Shown piece after piece: positions 50,301 through 59,739 of a DNA stretch of 64,000 nt. The DNA comes from Bradyrhizobium sp. Ec3.3 (GTDB lineage Bacteria; Pseudomonadota; Alphaproteobacteria; Rhizobiales; Xanthobacteraceae). The stretch spans positions 62,001 through 126,000 of the forward strand of contig NZ_AXAS01000002.1 in NCBI RefSeq assembly GCF_000472925.1. The letters run 5' to 3'. How positions within the stretch are numbered: position 1 is the stretch's first letter; every line of letters begins with the position of its first letter. Under the pieces are notes generated by a model. It did no database searches. It was not told the origin of the DNA and saw nothing but the letters and a program-made list of their open reading frames with translations. The position numbers and the translations under genes were made by a program.

Positions 50301-53300
50301 TGATTTCCTCCGTCGCGCGTTTGAAATCGCAAACCGTGTCGGCGATCTCACATATGCGGGATACAGCTGTGCCCAGCTGAACACCAATCTTCTCATGGCA
50401 GGCGATCCGCTCGTGGAAGCGCAAAGCGAAGCAGAAAGGGGGCTCGAATTTGCACAGAAATTCGGGTTTGGTCTTGTCGTTGGTTGGATTACCGGGCAGC
50501 TCGCCCTGATCCGGACGTTGCGTGGCCTGACGGCGAAATTCGGTGCCTTTGACGATGGGCAGTTCGATGAATGCGCGTTCGAGCGCCATCTGTCGAACCA
50601 CCCGGCATTGAGGCTTCCCGAATGCGGGTACTGGATACGAAAGCTGCAGGCACGCTTTCTTTCCGGCGACTATACGGCTGCTGTCGATGCTTCGTCGAGG
50701 GCGCAACCGCTGCCTTGGCCATCGCTGACACACCCGGAAACGGCGGAGTATCACTTCTATGGCGCACTGTCGCGCGCCTCATCGTGGGACATCGCAGCGG
50801 CCGGCGAGCGGCAGCAGCATTTGGAGCCCCTGGCCGCGCACCACCGACAGCTCGAGATCTGGGCAGCGAATTGCCCGGAAAACTTCGAGAACCGCGCCGC
50901 GCTCGTAGGGGCCGAGATCGCGCGGATCGAAGGCCTGGAGCTCGAGGCCACGCGTCTATACGAGAAAGCGATCCACTCGGCGCGCGCAAACGGCTTTGTT
51001 CACAACGAGGCGCTTGCATACGAGCTTGCCGCGCGCTTCTACGCGGCGCGCGGGTTCGAAGAGTTCGCGCGCGTGTATCTAACAAGCGCGCGCGATGGCT
51101 ATCTCCGTTGGGGTGCCCTTGGCAAGGTGCAACAGCTCGATGAGATGTATCCGCACCTTCGTAAGGAAGTAACGGCGCCCGCTGCGACGGGTACGATCGG
51201 CACCCCAGTCGAACATCTCGACCTCGCGACCGTGATCAAGGTGTCTCAGTCCGTCTCGGGCGAGATCGTACTGGATAAGCTGATCGACACACTCATACGC
51301 ACCGCGATCACTCAGGCGGGCGCCGAGCGCGGCCTGTTGATTCTTTCGCAAGGGCTTGAGCAACGGACCGCGGCAGAAGCCACGACCAGCGGCGACGCGG
51401 TCATCGTGCAACTGCGCGAGGAGACCGTAACTGCAGCCATGTTGCCGGAGTCGGTTCTGCATTGCGCCTTGCGCACGCAAGAGAGTGTGATCCTCGATGA
51501 TGCCGCGACCCAGAATCCATTCTCCGCGGATCCGTACATCCATCAGCACCGTGCTCGTTCGATCCTCTGCCTACCTTTACTCAACCGGGCCAAGCTCATC
51601 GGGGTGCTCTATCTGGAGAACAACCTGACTCCTCGCGCCTTCGCGCCGGCCCGCATCTCGGTGCTGAAGTTGCTGGCCTCGCAGGCGGCGATCGCGCTGG
51701 AGAATAACCGTTTGTACCGTGATCTCGCTGAGCGCGAAGCGAAGATCCGGCGCCTGGTCGATGCCAATATCATCGGGATCTTCATCTGGGATTTCGACGG
51801 TCGGATCATCGAAGCCAATGACGCATTTCTCCGCATGGTAGACTACGACCGAGAGGATCTCCTCTCGGGCCGCGTACGCTGGACGGAGCTGACGCCGCCG
51901 GAATGGCTCGACCGCGACGAACAACGCTGGGTACCCGAGTTGAAGAGGACCGGAAGCTTGCAGCCGTTCGAGAAGGAGTATTTTCGGAAAGACCGCGGCC
52001 GCGTTCCTGTACTGATCGGCGTGGCGACCTTAGAAAGCGGGAACCAAGGCGTCGCTTTCGTGCTCAATTTGACCGAGCGCAAGCGCGCAGAGGAACGCCT
52101 TCGCGTGCAGCACATGGTCGCGCAGATCTTGGCGGAAGCGGTCACGATCGAAGAGGCCACTCCGAGAATATTGCGGGCCATGGGCGACTGTCTGGGATGG
52201 GACGTGGGCGCGCTCTGGTGCGTGGACCGAGAGGCCGGGGTGCTGCGCTGTGTCGAGCTTTGGCATCAAGCGTCGATAGAAGTCTCGGAATTTGAAAGAG
52301 TCGCTTGGGAGTTCACCTTCGTTCCAGGGTTGGGACTACCGGGCCGGATATGGTCCAGCCTCAAGCCCGAATACGTTCCCGATGTCGTTCCTGATCAAAA
52401 CTTTCCGCGCGGACTGATCGCCCAACGCGAAGGACTGCACGCGGCCGTTGGCTTTCCTGTCCTGCTCGGGGGGGAACTCTTTGGCGTGATCGAGTTCTTC
52501 AGCCGCGAGATCAGGCAGCCCGATCAGGAGCTGCTCAATATGCTGGCGACCGTCGGCAGCCAGATCGGTCAGTTCATCGAGCGCAAGCGCGCCGAGACGG
52601 AATTGCGCGATTCGGAGCAGAATTACCGCACGTTGTTCGACTCGATCGACGAGGGTTTTTGCACGATTGAGGTCTTGTTCGACCAGAACGAAAAGCCGGT
52701 CGATTATCGGTTTTTGCAAACCAGCCCGTCGTTTGAACGGCACACGGGAATCAAGAATGCAGCCGGCAGACGGATGCGCGAAATCGCGCCACAGCACGAA
52801 GAACATTGGTTCGAGATTTACGGCAGGATCGCCCTGACGGGCGAGCCGGTGCGCTTTGAAAATGAAGCCAAACAACTCGGACGCTGGTATGACGTTTACG
52901 CCTTCCGGGTCGAAGACCCCAGGCGCAGACGCGTTGGAATCCTTTTCAAGGATATTACCGAACGCAAGCAGGCGGAAGCCGAAGCACGAGACAGCGAGCG
53001 CCGCTATCGCGAGGTGCAGGCGGAGCTGGCCCACGCTAGCCGCGTCGCGACGATGGGGCAGCTTATGGCCTCGATTGCCCATGAAATCAGACAACCGATT
53101 GCTGCGACTGTCACCAACGCACAGGCCGGGATGAACTGGCTCGCTGCTCAACCGCCGAATCTGGAGGAGGTCCGAAAGACGCTTGGTTGGATCGTCAGCG
53201 ACGGCATGCGAGCCGACGACGTCATCAGCCGGATCCGGGCCCTTATGAAGAAGACGCCGCCGCGAAAGGAGGTCCTGGACATCAACGAGGCGGTGCTTGA

Positions 53301-53715
53301 GGTCATAGCCCTGACTCGTGCCGAAGTCGTGAAGAACGGTGTCTCGGTGCGGACGGAACTCGCGAAAGGATTGCCGCTCATTCAAGCAGATCGGGTCCAA
53401 TTGCAACAAGTGGTCATCAACTTGATCGTCAACGCCGTCGAAGCAATGAGCGGCGTCGGCGAAGGGGCGCGGGAGTTGCTGATCAGCACCGGCAGAGATG
53501 GGTTGAATGGCGTGCTCGTCAGCCTGCGGGATTCGGGTCCGGGACTGGATCCGGCGAACATTGAGCACATCTTCAACGCATTCTACACGACCAAGTCCGG
53601 TGGCATGGGCATGGGATTATCAATTTGCCGTTCAATCGTCGAAGCGCATGGGGGACGGATATGGGTGGGCGCGAATGAGCCTTGTGGCGCAGTCTTTCAA
53701 TTCACCCTGCTCTAA
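47314..53715 (+). CDS. Giant pseudokinase / AAA ATPase / sensor histidine kinase fusion
   Basis: 2133 residues from the ATG at 47314. Order: protein-kinase-like domain (1-270; HKDLKPAH at 133-140, but TGFG at 153-156 replaces DFG and His replaces the metal-binding Asn, so probably a pseudokinase); AAA ATPase (about 320-560; GYSGIGKS at 336, FLDDLQWLD near 470); a long helical TPR-like region (575-1270); GAF (1315-1470); PAS (1476-1595); GAF (1597-1765); PAS (1766-1890); HisKA with AHEIRQP (His1923); HATPase (DSGPGLD, GMGMGLSI) to the end. Soluble. Similar fusions occur in cyanobacteria and rhizobia. No response regulator nearby. Confidence 0.93.
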   Translation: MNPSSKFGAGGDGGLRVLWQDSERVVCREWTLGADGQRKAVLAVRPAAEHPTPASLDRLGHEFGLKDELDGAWAVRPLDLRRDGRRTMLVLEDPGGEPLAALLGAPMEVGRFLRLAIGISSALGQLHQRGLAHKDLKPAHIMVNGADGEVRLTGFGLASRLPRERQAPDPPESIAGTLAYMAPEQTGRMNRSIDSRSDLYALGVTLYQMLTGSLPFTASDPMEWVHCHVARRPVAPSERLENVPATLSQIIMKLLAKAAEERYQTAAGVESDLRHCLAEWKRQGRIDPFALGDHDAPDRLLIPEKLYGRGREVETLLAAFDRIVKSGSPELVLVSGYSGIGKSSVVHELHKVLVPRHGLFASGKFDQYRRDIPYMTLAQAFQSLVRPLLGKSDAELNGWRDALQEALGPNGRLMIDVVPELKLIIGEQPPVPELAAQDAQRRFQLVFRRLIGVFARPEHPLALFLDDLQWLDAATLDLLEDLLTRSDLQHLMLIGAYRNNEVTAAHPLMRKLDAIKTTGGKVAEITLAPLAREHLGQLLADALRCEPESAAPLAQLVHEKTGGNPFFAVQFISSLAEEGMLAFDHDAASWSWDLDRIQSKRYTDNVVDLVVGKFARLPIETQNALRRLACLGNIAEIKTLSLVHGTSEEHIHAALQPAVRQEFVERLAGSYLFVHDRVQEAAYSLIPEALRGEAHLRIGRLLAAHIPPEKREEAIFDIVNHLNRGATLITAPEERERLAELNLIAGKRSKASTAYASALTYLAAGAALLPEDRWERRHELTFELELHRAECEFVTGALTEADERLAALAPRTATTVQRATVACLRVDLYMTIDQSDRAIAVGLDYLQHLGIDWSSHPTEEEAHREYERIWSQLGNRTIEGLVELPLMSDPESLATVDVLIRIALPAFFASSHLGTLATCRAVNLSLEHGHSDASCPAYELLAMLAGPYFGNYDAGFRFGRLGCELVEKPELKRFQGRTLEIFGFVVPWTRHVRTGRDFLRRAFEIANRVGDLTYAGYSCAQLNTNLLMAGDPLVEAQSEAERGLEFAQKFGFGLVVGWITGQLALIRTLRGLTAKFGAFDDGQFDECAFERHLSNHPALRLPECGYWIRKLQARFLSGDYTAAVDASSRAQPLPWPSLTHPETAEYHFYGALSRASSWDIAAAGERQQHLEPLAAHHRQLEIWAANCPENFENRAALVGAEIARIEGLELEATRLYEKAIHSARANGFVHNEALAYELAARFYAARGFEEFARVYLTSARDGYLRWGALGKVQQLDEMYPHLRKEVTAPAATGTIGTPVEHLDLATVIKVSQSVSGEIVLDKLIDTLIRTAITQAGAERGLLILSQGLEQRTAAEATTSGDAVIVQLREETVTAAMLPESVLHCALRTQESVILDDAATQNPFSADPYIHQHRARSILCLPLLNRAKLIGVLYLENNLTPRAFAPARISVLKLLASQAAIALENNRLYRDLAEREAKIRRLVDANIIGIFIWDFDGRIIEANDAFLRMVDYDREDLLSGRVRWTELTPPEWLDRDEQRWVPELKRTGSLQPFEKEYFRKDRGRVPVLIGVATLESGNQGVAFVLNLTERKRAEERLRVQHMVAQILAEAVTIEEATPRILRAMGDCLGWDVGALWCVDREAGVLRCVELWHQASIEVSEFERVAWEFTFVPGLGLPGRIWSSLKPEYVPDVVPDQNFPRGLIAQREGLHAAVGFPVLLGGELFGVIEFFSREIRQPDQELLNMLATVGSQIGQFIERKRAETELRDSEQNYRTLFDSIDEGFCTIEVLFDQNEKPVDYRFLQTSPSFERHTGIKNAAGRRMREIAPQHEEHWFEIYGRIALTGEPVRFENEAKQLGRWYDVYAFRVEDPRRRRVGILFKDITERKQAEAEARDSERRYREVQAELAHASRVATMGQLMASIAHEIRQPIAATVTNAQAGMNWLAAQPPNLEEVRKTLGWIVSDGMRADDVISRIRALMKKTPPRKEVLDINEAVLEVIALTRAEVVKNGVSVRTELAKGLPLIQADRVQLQQVVINLIVNAVEAMSGVGEGARELLISTGRDGLNGVLVSLRDSGPGLDPANIEHIFNAFYTTKSGGMGMGLSICRSIVEAHGGRIWVGANEPCGAVFQFTLL

Positions 53716-53821
53716 TTAGCTGGACGAGACCGTTTCCGCTGAATGCGGCGGCCAATGCTGGCGGCATGAGAGAGCCGATGCGGGGCGGTTGCCTCCTGCG
53801 GTCTGGTACCGCCGCCTCTCC

Positions 53822-54610
53822 TCAATCGATGATGTGATAGCCGCCGTCGATGTAGAGAACGCTGCCGGTCATCAGCTTGGCGCCGTCGAGCGCCAGGAAC
53901 GCCGTGGCATGGCCGACGTCGTCGATGCTGACGAGGCTCCGTGCCGGCGCTTTCGACTGCGCCTTGTCCATGAGCTCGTCAAACTCCGGAATGCCTGATG
54001 CCGCGCGCGTCGCCAGCGGTCCCGGCGAGATCGCGTGGACGCGGATGCCCTTCGGCCCGAGCTCCGCTGCGGCATAGCGAACGGCCGATTCCAGCGCCGC
54101 TTTCGCTACGCCCATGATGTTGTAGTTCTCCACGACCATCTGACTGCCGTAATACGTCATGGTGAACATGGTACCGCCATTCTTCATCAGCGGCTCCGCC
54201 AGATGAGCCATGCGCAGGAAGGACCAGCAGGAAACCTCCATGGTCTTGAGAAAGCCCTCGCGGCCGACGTCGACGACGCGTCCGTGCAGCGCTTCCTTCG
54301 GCGAGAAGGCGATGGAATGCAGCAGGAAATCGAGCTGGCCCCATTCCTTCTGAATGCGCTCGAACACCTGCTCGATCTGGCCTTCGACCATCACGTCCAT
54401 CGGCATGAAGATAGGCGCCTCGAGCGCCTGCGCCAACGGCTCGACATGCTTCTTGGCGCGATCGTTCAGGTAGGTCACGGCGAGCTCGGCGCCGAGCGCG
54501 CGAAACGCCCGTGCGCAGCCCCAGGCGATCGACTGATCGTTGGCGATGCCGACGACGAGACCCTTCTTCCCCTTCAGCGCAACCTTCGTCTCCGGATACA
54601 CGGGAATCAT
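53822..54610 (-). CDS. fabI: Enoyl-[acyl-carrier-protein] reductase, FabI type
   Basis: 262 residues. Reduces trans-2-enoyl-ACP with NAD(P)H in fatty acid elongation. [11 protein letters not shown] near residue 21, the [11 protein letters not shown] stretch near 93, and the catalytic YNIMGVAK (Tyr-x6-Lys) near 157 define the divergent SDR group. C-terminal [12 protein letters not shown]. Start ATG at 54610 overlaps the ackA stop by 4 nt, so this copy is translated as part of the DUF3141-pta-ackA operon. Probably not the housekeeping fabI. Confidence 0.93.
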   Translation of the reverse strand: MIPVYPETKVALKGKKGLVVGIANDQSIAWGCARAFRALGAELAVTYLNDRAKKHVEPLAQALEAPIFMPMDVMVEGQIEQVFERIQKEWGQLDFLLHSIAFSPKEALHGRVVDVGREGFLKTMEVSCWSFLRMAHLAEPLMKNGGTMFTMTYYGSQMVVENYNIMGVAKAALESAVRYAAAELGPKGIRVHAISPGPLATRAASGIPEFDELMDKAQSKAPARSLVSIDDVGHATAFLALDGAKLMTGSVLYIDGGYHIID

Positions 54611-55821
54611 GACACCCTCATAGATCTGGCGTTTTGCGATTTTCCGTTCATCAACAGCGCCAACGTGTGCTGCGCGATCATCAACTCCTCGTCCGTCGGC
54701 ACGACGTAGACGGGAATGAGGCTGTTCGGTCGCGAAACCAGCCGCGAGTGACGCGCGTTCTCGGCAGCATCGAGCGCGACGCCCAGCCAGCCGAGTTGCT
54801 CCGCAACGCGAGCTCGAATGCTGGCGGAGTTCTCACCGATGCCGGCGGTGAAGACGAAGGCGTCGAGGCCCTGCAAGGCCGCCGCGAGCATCCCGGTGGC
54901 GAGGCCGATCCGATAGACGAAGTAGTCGATCGCGAGCTTTGCGCGCGGGTCCGCGCTCGCTTCCAGCTCGCGCATATCGTTGCTGACGCCGGACAGGCCC
55001 TTCAATCCGCAATCGCGGTAGAGGAAGTCCTGCACTTTCGCGGGTGACATGCCCTTCTCGGAGATCAGATAGAGCACCACGCCGGGATCGAGCTGACCGG
55101 GACGCGTGCCCATCGGCAGACCGTCCAGCGCCGTAAAACCCATGGTGCTCTCGACGCTCTGCCCGCCCTTCATCGCGCACATCGAAGCGCCGCTGCCGAG
55201 ATGCGCAACGATCACCCGCCGCCTGGCGATGTCGGGCGCGATCTGCGGCAAGGTCTTCGAGATGTATTCGTAGGACAGGCCATGAAAGCCATAGCGCCGC
55301 ACGCCTTCGGCATGCAGTTGATGCGGGATCGCGTAATGATCGGCAAGCGGCCCATGGCTGCGGTGAAACGCGGTGTCGAAGCAGGCGACCTGCGGAAGCG
55401 AAGGAACGTTGGCAAGGATCGAGCGGATTGGCGCGAGATTATGCGGCTGATGCAGCGGCGCCAGCGGGATAAAGCGTTCCAGATGCGCCACCACTCCGTG
55501 GTCGATGAGGACGGGTCGCTCGTATTCCGGCCCGCCATGGACGACGCGATGTCCAACAGCCAACGGTTGAATGCGAGCCTCGTTTCTTAGCCACTCGCCC
55601 GCGACCTCCATCGCGGCCGGAACGTCCGGGATCGCCTCGATCGGATAGGCGCGATCGGCCAGGGGATCGCCACCCGCTCCGCTCGCCCGCAGGCGCGGCC
55701 GGCTCCCGATACCGTCCATCTGCCCCTTGATCTGCCGGCGAAGCGTGCCCTCGCCCTCGACCGAGAAGACCTGGAACTTGACGCTCGAGGAGCCCGCATT
55801 GATGACGAGGATCGTATCCAT
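54607..55821 (-). CDS. ackA: Acetate kinase
   Basis: 404 residues from the ATG at 55821. Converts acetyl phosphate and ADP to acetate and [16 protein letters not shown] at residues 4-16, GHRVVHGG near 90, DTAFH near 145, [10 protein letters not shown] near 175 and [10 protein letters not shown] near 235 are all present. Start lies 5 nt after the pta stop. It couples translationally to fabI downstream. Confidence 0.96.
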   Translation of the reverse strand: MDTILVINAGSSSVKFQVFSVEGEGTLRRQIKGQMDGIGSRPRLRASGAGGDPLADRAYPIEAIPDVPAAMEVAGEWLRNEARIQPLAVGHRVVHGGPEYERPVLIDHGVVAHLERFIPLAPLHQPHNLAPIRSILANVPSLPQVACFDTAFHRSHGPLADHYAIPHQLHAEGVRRYGFHGLSYEYISKTLPQIAPDIARRRVIVAHLGSGASMCAMKGGQSVESTMGFTALDGLPMGTRPGQLDPGVVLYLISEKGMSPAKVQDFLYRDCGLKGLSGVSNDMRELEASADPRAKLAIDYFVYRIGLATGMLAAALQGLDAFVFTAGIGENSASIRARVAEQLGWLGVALDAAENARHSRLVSRPNSLIPVYVVPTDEELMIAQHTLALLMNGKSQNARSMRVS

Positions 55822-55826
55822 GGCAG

Positions 55827-56789
55827 TCACGCGGCAACTGTCGGCGCCTTCTGGCGCCGTGCATGGGCGTACAGCGCGGCCACGGCGCATGACGCCATCC
55901 GCGCCCGCGGGCTGTCCGCCCGCGACGTCAGGACAACAGGCACCCGGGCGCCGAGCACGATGCCGGCGCTATCCGCCTTGGCGAAGTAGGCGAGATTCTT
56001 CGCCAGCATGTTGCCGGCCTCGAGATCAGGCACGACCAGAATCTGTGCCCGGCCCGCCACCTCTGACTTGATGCCCTTGATCCTCGCGGCGTCGACATCG
56101 ATGGCGTTGTCGAAGGCCAGCGGACCGTCGAGCAGGCCGCCGGTAATCTGGCCGCGATCGGCCATCTTGCAGAGCGCGGCAGCCTCGATCGTGGACGGAA
56201 TCTTCGACGTGACAGTCTCGACTGCCGACAGGATCGCCACCCGCGGCGTCTTGCCGAAGCCGGCAAGGTTGTAGAGGTCAATCGCGTTCTGGATGATGTC
56301 GCGCTTGGCATCGAGATCGGGAAAGATGTTGATGGCCGCGTCGGTGACGAAAATGGTCTCGGCATAGGCCGGCACGTCCATGACGAAGACGTGGCTGATG
56401 CGCCGGTCGGTGCGCAGGCCGCCGACCTTCGCGGTCACCGCGCGCATCAGTTCGTCGGTGTGCAGGCTGCCCTTCATCAGCAACTCGCCGCGGGCCTCGT
56501 GAATCAACTCGACGCCCTTGGCTGCTGCCGCGTCGCTGTGCGGCGCGTCCACGATCTCATACCCGGCGATGTCGAGACCAAACCTGCTCGCTGTCTCCCT
56601 GATCTTCCGCTCCGGACCGACGAGCACGGGCCGGATGATCCCGGCGCTCGCGCTGTCGACGGCGCCACGCAGCGATGTCTCGTCGCAGGGGTGGACCACG
56701 ATGGTTGGCGTGGATGGCACGGCCTTGGCGGCCGCGATCAGACGGTCGTATTTGTTGCCCGCTCGCGTTTGCGTCGTGTCGGCCGACAT
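55827..56789 (-). CDS. pta: Phosphate acetyl/butyryltransferase
   Basis: 320 residues, the short phosphotransacetylase type without the N-terminal DRTGG part. Converts acyl-CoA and phosphate to acyl phosphate, feeding Ack[14 protein letters not shown] near residue 103, [25 protein letters not shown] near 133, [13 protein letters not shown] near 220 and a C-terminal SADSAG-like [23 protein letters not shown] are visible. Whether it prefers acetyl- or butyryl-CoA is uncertain. 29 nt after the DUF3141 gene. Confidence 0.92.
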   Translation of the reverse strand: MSADTTQTRAGNKYDRLIAAAKAVPSTPTIVVHPCDETSLRGAVDSASAGIIRPVLVGPERKIRETASRFGLDIAGYEIVDAPHSDAAAAKGVELIHEARGELLMKGSLHTDELMRAVTAKVGGLRTDRRISHVFVMDVPAYAETIFVTDAAINIFPDLDAKRDIIQNAIDLYNLAGFGKTPRVAILSAVETVTSKIPSTIEAAALCKMADRGQITGGLLDGPLAFDNAIDVDAARIKGIKSEVAGRAQILVVPDLEAGNMLAKNLAYFAKADSAGIVLGARVPVVLTSRADSPRARMASCAVAALYAHARRQKAPTVAA

Positions 56790-56818
56790 GGTGCTGCTCC
56801 CAATTCTGCCAATCTGCG

Positions 56819-59068
56819 CTACGACGCTTTTGCTCTGGGATCGAAAGGGGCGACGTTCGAGTCGCCTTCCTCACCGACACCGAAGAGCCCGGCAACCTGC
56901 TTCAAGCGCCTTGCCCGCTCGCCGGTGATGTCCTCGCTCGCGGACAGCACTTCGCGCATGGCCGCGAAGGCTCCGCGCCGCTGATTGACGTCGTCGGGCA
57001 ACATCTTCGGGATCGCAGCCAGGGCTCCGTCCCGATCGAGCAGCAACATGAAGAATTGCTCGCGAACCAGCATCTTGAACTCAGCCAGCGTCAACCGGGT
57101 TCCGGTATGGTCGCGCCGCACCTGGCGCAACGCCTCGATGCTTCGCTCATCAACCATGCCTCGCGCCGATCCGACATAGAGCAGCGCACGAATGGCCGCC
57201 TCGCGAAGGCCGCCTTGGCCGATCTTCGACTTCAGCTCGGCGATCCGCTTCTGAAGCATCGCCCGGTGTTCGCCCGTCATCTCCCGCCGGCCGGATGGCG
57301 CGGCGTTCGGGTCGACTCCGACCGCCGTCTGCAAGGCCGGCGAACCATAGACATTGAGGAAGATGGCTTCGCTCAGCGCCTCCTGCGAATCCCGCCAGCT
57401 ATCCAGCGCGTGAACGATCTGCTTGGACATCTGTTCCTGGAACGCCAGGAACGGATTGTCCTTCGAGGCCGGCTTACGCTTGTCCTCGACCGCGTCGGCC
57501 GCCGATTTCACTACCGACATCCAGGGATTCTGGCTGCTGAAGGCCTCATATTGCAGCCGCAGCGGATGCATGTTGCGCGCCAACTCCGCCATCTGCGGGG
57601 TCACCATGCCCTTGATCCAGGGCTGTACGTATTTCTGATAGGCCGCGAGGTTGAGCTCCGAGACGCGCTTGGCGGCGGCAAACCGCCGCTCGTCCTCGGG
57701 CGAATTGCCGCCCATGGCGCGGATATCGTCGAGCGTCCGCGCCTCACAGCGCATGATCCACTGGCCGGTCGCGAGATCGGCATTGACGGTATCGGAGCCC
57801 CTCGCCTCGAACGTGGCCTCATAGAGCCCCGGCGGCAGCACGTCGATCAGATCGATATTGCTCGAGAATTCCGCGTGCTCCTTCTTGGCGACACCGCCGG
57901 ACACGAAGATGCCGAGATGGCCGACACTTTCATGCACGGTATAGACGATCGTCTGCCCATAGGCCCTGATCTCATCGACGTCGGCATAGCATTCGAGGAT
58001 CCAGTGCAATGCCTGCTGTGGCGGCGTGATGTTGTCGCCCTTGGAGCAGAACACCACGATCGGCGAGCGGATATTGCGCAGATCCACCTTCTTGCCGTCG
58101 GACATCTCGATCTTGCCGGCCGCGAGATTGTTGCCGACGAACAGCTCGTCGACGATGAACTGGATCTCCTCGGCATTGAGGTTGACGTGCCCGCCCCACC
58201 AGCGCTCGAATTCGAGGTAACGATCGGCCTCGGTGTCCACCTTGGAATAGACGTTATATTGCTTGGTCCAGAGCGTGTTCGACGGATTCTGGTTCTCGAA
58301 GTTTTGAACCAGCCAGGCGCCATCGAATTTGCCACCGCCGAGATCACTCGCGAGCGCCGTGAGCCAGCTTCCGCCGAGCAGCCCGCCGGAATAGCGCATG
58401 GGATATTTGCCATGCACGCCTGCCCAATAGGCGAGCGGCGCACCGGCGATGACGAGCGGCCCGAACAGTTCCGGCCGCTGCGAGGCCAGGATCATGACCG
58501 CCCATCCGGCCTGGCAATTGCCGATCACGCACGGCTTGCCGTCCGCCTCGGGATGGCGACTGATCACCTTCTCGATGAACAGCGCTTCGACGCGCGCGAT
58601 GCGTTCGATTGTCTGTCCCGGCATCGGTTCCGGGAGGAAGCCGATGAAATAGCAGGGATGTCCCGCCTTCATGGCAACGCCGATCTCGCTGTCGGCCTTG
58701 AAACCGCCAATGCCCGGCCCATGGCCCGCGCGGGGATCGACCACGATGAATGGCCGCCGCTTCATATCGATGTCGACGCCCTTGGGCGGAATGATGCGAA
58801 CGAGCGCATAGTTGACCGGCTCGTCCAGCTTGCGGCCGTCCATGATCAATTCGGCGGCATATTGCAGAACATGCGGCGCGGTCTGCGAGACATGTTCCCG
58901 GTACTGGTCACCGCGCTGTCGCATGATGTCCAGGAACAGGACGCTGCGCTGGCCCGCATCCACTAGATATTCGACCGCCGACGCAACCAGTCCAGACATG
59001 GGGCCGCCGGGGAGTTGTGGTTTGTCCAGTTGTGGTGTGTCCAGCTGCTGTGCTTTGTCCATGGGCAT
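56819..59068 (-). CDS. DUF3141 protein (PHA-synthase-related alpha/beta hydrolase)
   Basis: 749 residues from the ATG at 59068 (MPMDKAQQ, GAGG upstream). The ATG at 59101 would lie upstream of the transcription start predicted by the FixK box, so I prefer 59068. The nucleophile elbow is GNCQAG with Cys185, as in PHA synthases (GxCxG), followed by GAPLAYWAG, and a hydrolase His near 350 (ESVGHLG). The C-terminal half is helical and DUF3141-specific. Family function is unproven; the order with pta-ackA-fabI recurs in rhizobia as I recall. Confidence 0.87.
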   Translation of the reverse strand: MPMDKAQQLDTPQLDKPQLPGGPMSGLVASAVEYLVDAGQRSVLFLDIMRQRGDQYREHVSQTAPHVLQYAAELIMDGRKLDEPVNYALVRIIPPKGVDIDMKRRPFIVVDPRAGHGPGIGGFKADSEIGVAMKAGHPCYFIGFLPEPMPGQTIERIARVEALFIEKVISRHPEADGKPCVIGNCQAGWAVMILASQRPELFGPLVIAGAPLAYWAGVHGKYPMRYSGGLLGGSWLTALASDLGGGKFDGAWLVQNFENQNPSNTLWTKQYNVYSKVDTEADRYLEFERWWGGHVNLNAEEIQFIVDELFVGNNLAAGKIEMSDGKKVDLRNIRSPIVVFCSKGDNITPPQQALHWILECYADVDEIRAYGQTIVYTVHESVGHLGIFVSGGVAKKEHAEFSSNIDLIDVLPPGLYEATFEARGSDTVNADLATGQWIMRCEARTLDDIRAMGGNSPEDERRFAAAKRVSELNLAAYQKYVQPWIKGMVTPQMAELARNMHPLRLQYEAFSSQNPWMSVVKSAADAVEDKRKPASKDNPFLAFQEQMSKQIVHALDSWRDSQEALSEAIFLNVYGSPALQTAVGVDPNAAPSGRREMTGEHRAMLQKRIAELKSKIGQGGLREAAIRALLYVGSARGMVDERSIEALRQVRRDHTGTRLTLAEFKMLVREQFFMLLLDRDGALAAIPKMLPDDVNQRRGAFAAMREVLSASEDITGERARRLKQVAGLFGVGEEGDSNVAPFDPRAKAS

Positions 59069-59123
59069 GTTCCGACCTCGCTGTCGCGCGGCGTCATTCA
59101 AGTTGCGCGGCCCGCGGCCGACG

Positions 59124-59137
59124 TTGATCTAGGTCAA
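59124..59137. promoter_or_regulatory. FixK/FNR box in divergent promoter
   Basis: TTGATCTAGGTCAA inside a longer palindrome (GACGTTGA to TCAACGTC). Centred 62.5 nt from the DUF3141 start and 84.5 nt from the GNAT start. Confidence 0.78.
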
Positions 59138-59214
59138 CGTCGGAGGGCCTTTAAAGCGATGTCGAAATATGGCGCTCGGCAGCGATCACGGCCGCGGCGG
59201 TATTGGGACCCAAA

Positions 59215-59736
59215 ATGGCAGAGGCAGCGAACTATTCAGCCGAGGAGTTTCTGAAGGACGGGAGCCCAGTCGAGATCAGGGCGCTGCGTCCCGCGGACGA
59301 GGCGGAGATGCTGGCCGCGATCGAGCGGACGAGCCCGCAATCTCTGCAACGTCGCTTCTTTGCCATGAAGCGCCACTTCTCGGACAAGGAACGGGTCTTC
59401 TTCATGCAGGTCGATTTCAAGAATCACGTCGCGCTTGCAGCACTCGTCCGAGAGGGCGACGAACAGATGATTGTCGGAGGCGGCCGATTCATCGTGTTCG
59501 AGCCAGGGGGCGCAGAAATGGCCTTCGTCGTGATCGATGCTTTCCAGGGACGCGGACTCGGCTCGCTCCTGATGCGGCACCTGATCCAGATTGCGCGCGA
59601 CAGCGGATTGCAGCAGTTGACGGCGGAAGTCCTTCCCGAGAACACGGGCATGTTGAAAGTGTTCGAAAGGTCCGGCTTCAAGCATGCCGCTCGCCGTGAC
59701 CCGCAGACGGTCCATCTGGTCCTCGAGTTCGGCTAA
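59215..59736 (+). CDS. GNAT family N-acetyltransferase
   Basis: 173 residues from the ATG at 59215 (an in-frame TTG lies four codons upstream). The acetyl-CoA-binding loop is FQGRGLGSLLM near residue 114. The N-terminal SLQRRFFAMKRHFSDKER segment resembles the GNAT domain of bacterial Pat-type protein lysine acetyltransferases. Divergent from the acetyl-phosphate operon and sharing its FixK box; control of protein acetylation is a reasonable but unproven role. Confidence 0.85.
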   Translation: MAEAANYSAEEFLKDGSPVEIRALRPADEAEMLAAIERTSPQSLQRRFFAMKRHFSDKERVFFMQVDFKNHVALAALVREGDEQMIVGGGRFIVFEPGGAEMAFVVIDAFQGRGLGSLLMRHLIQIARDSGLQQLTAEVLPENTGMLKVFERSGFKHAARRDPQTVHLVLEFG

Positions 59737-59739
59737 ACC

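Noticed and set aside
56675-58966. 763-codon plus-strand frame opposite the DUF3141 gene
   Set aside because: Very long but antisense to a gene with a PHA-synthase-like active site. The product is Arg/Asp-rich without family similarity, and its start overlaps pta.
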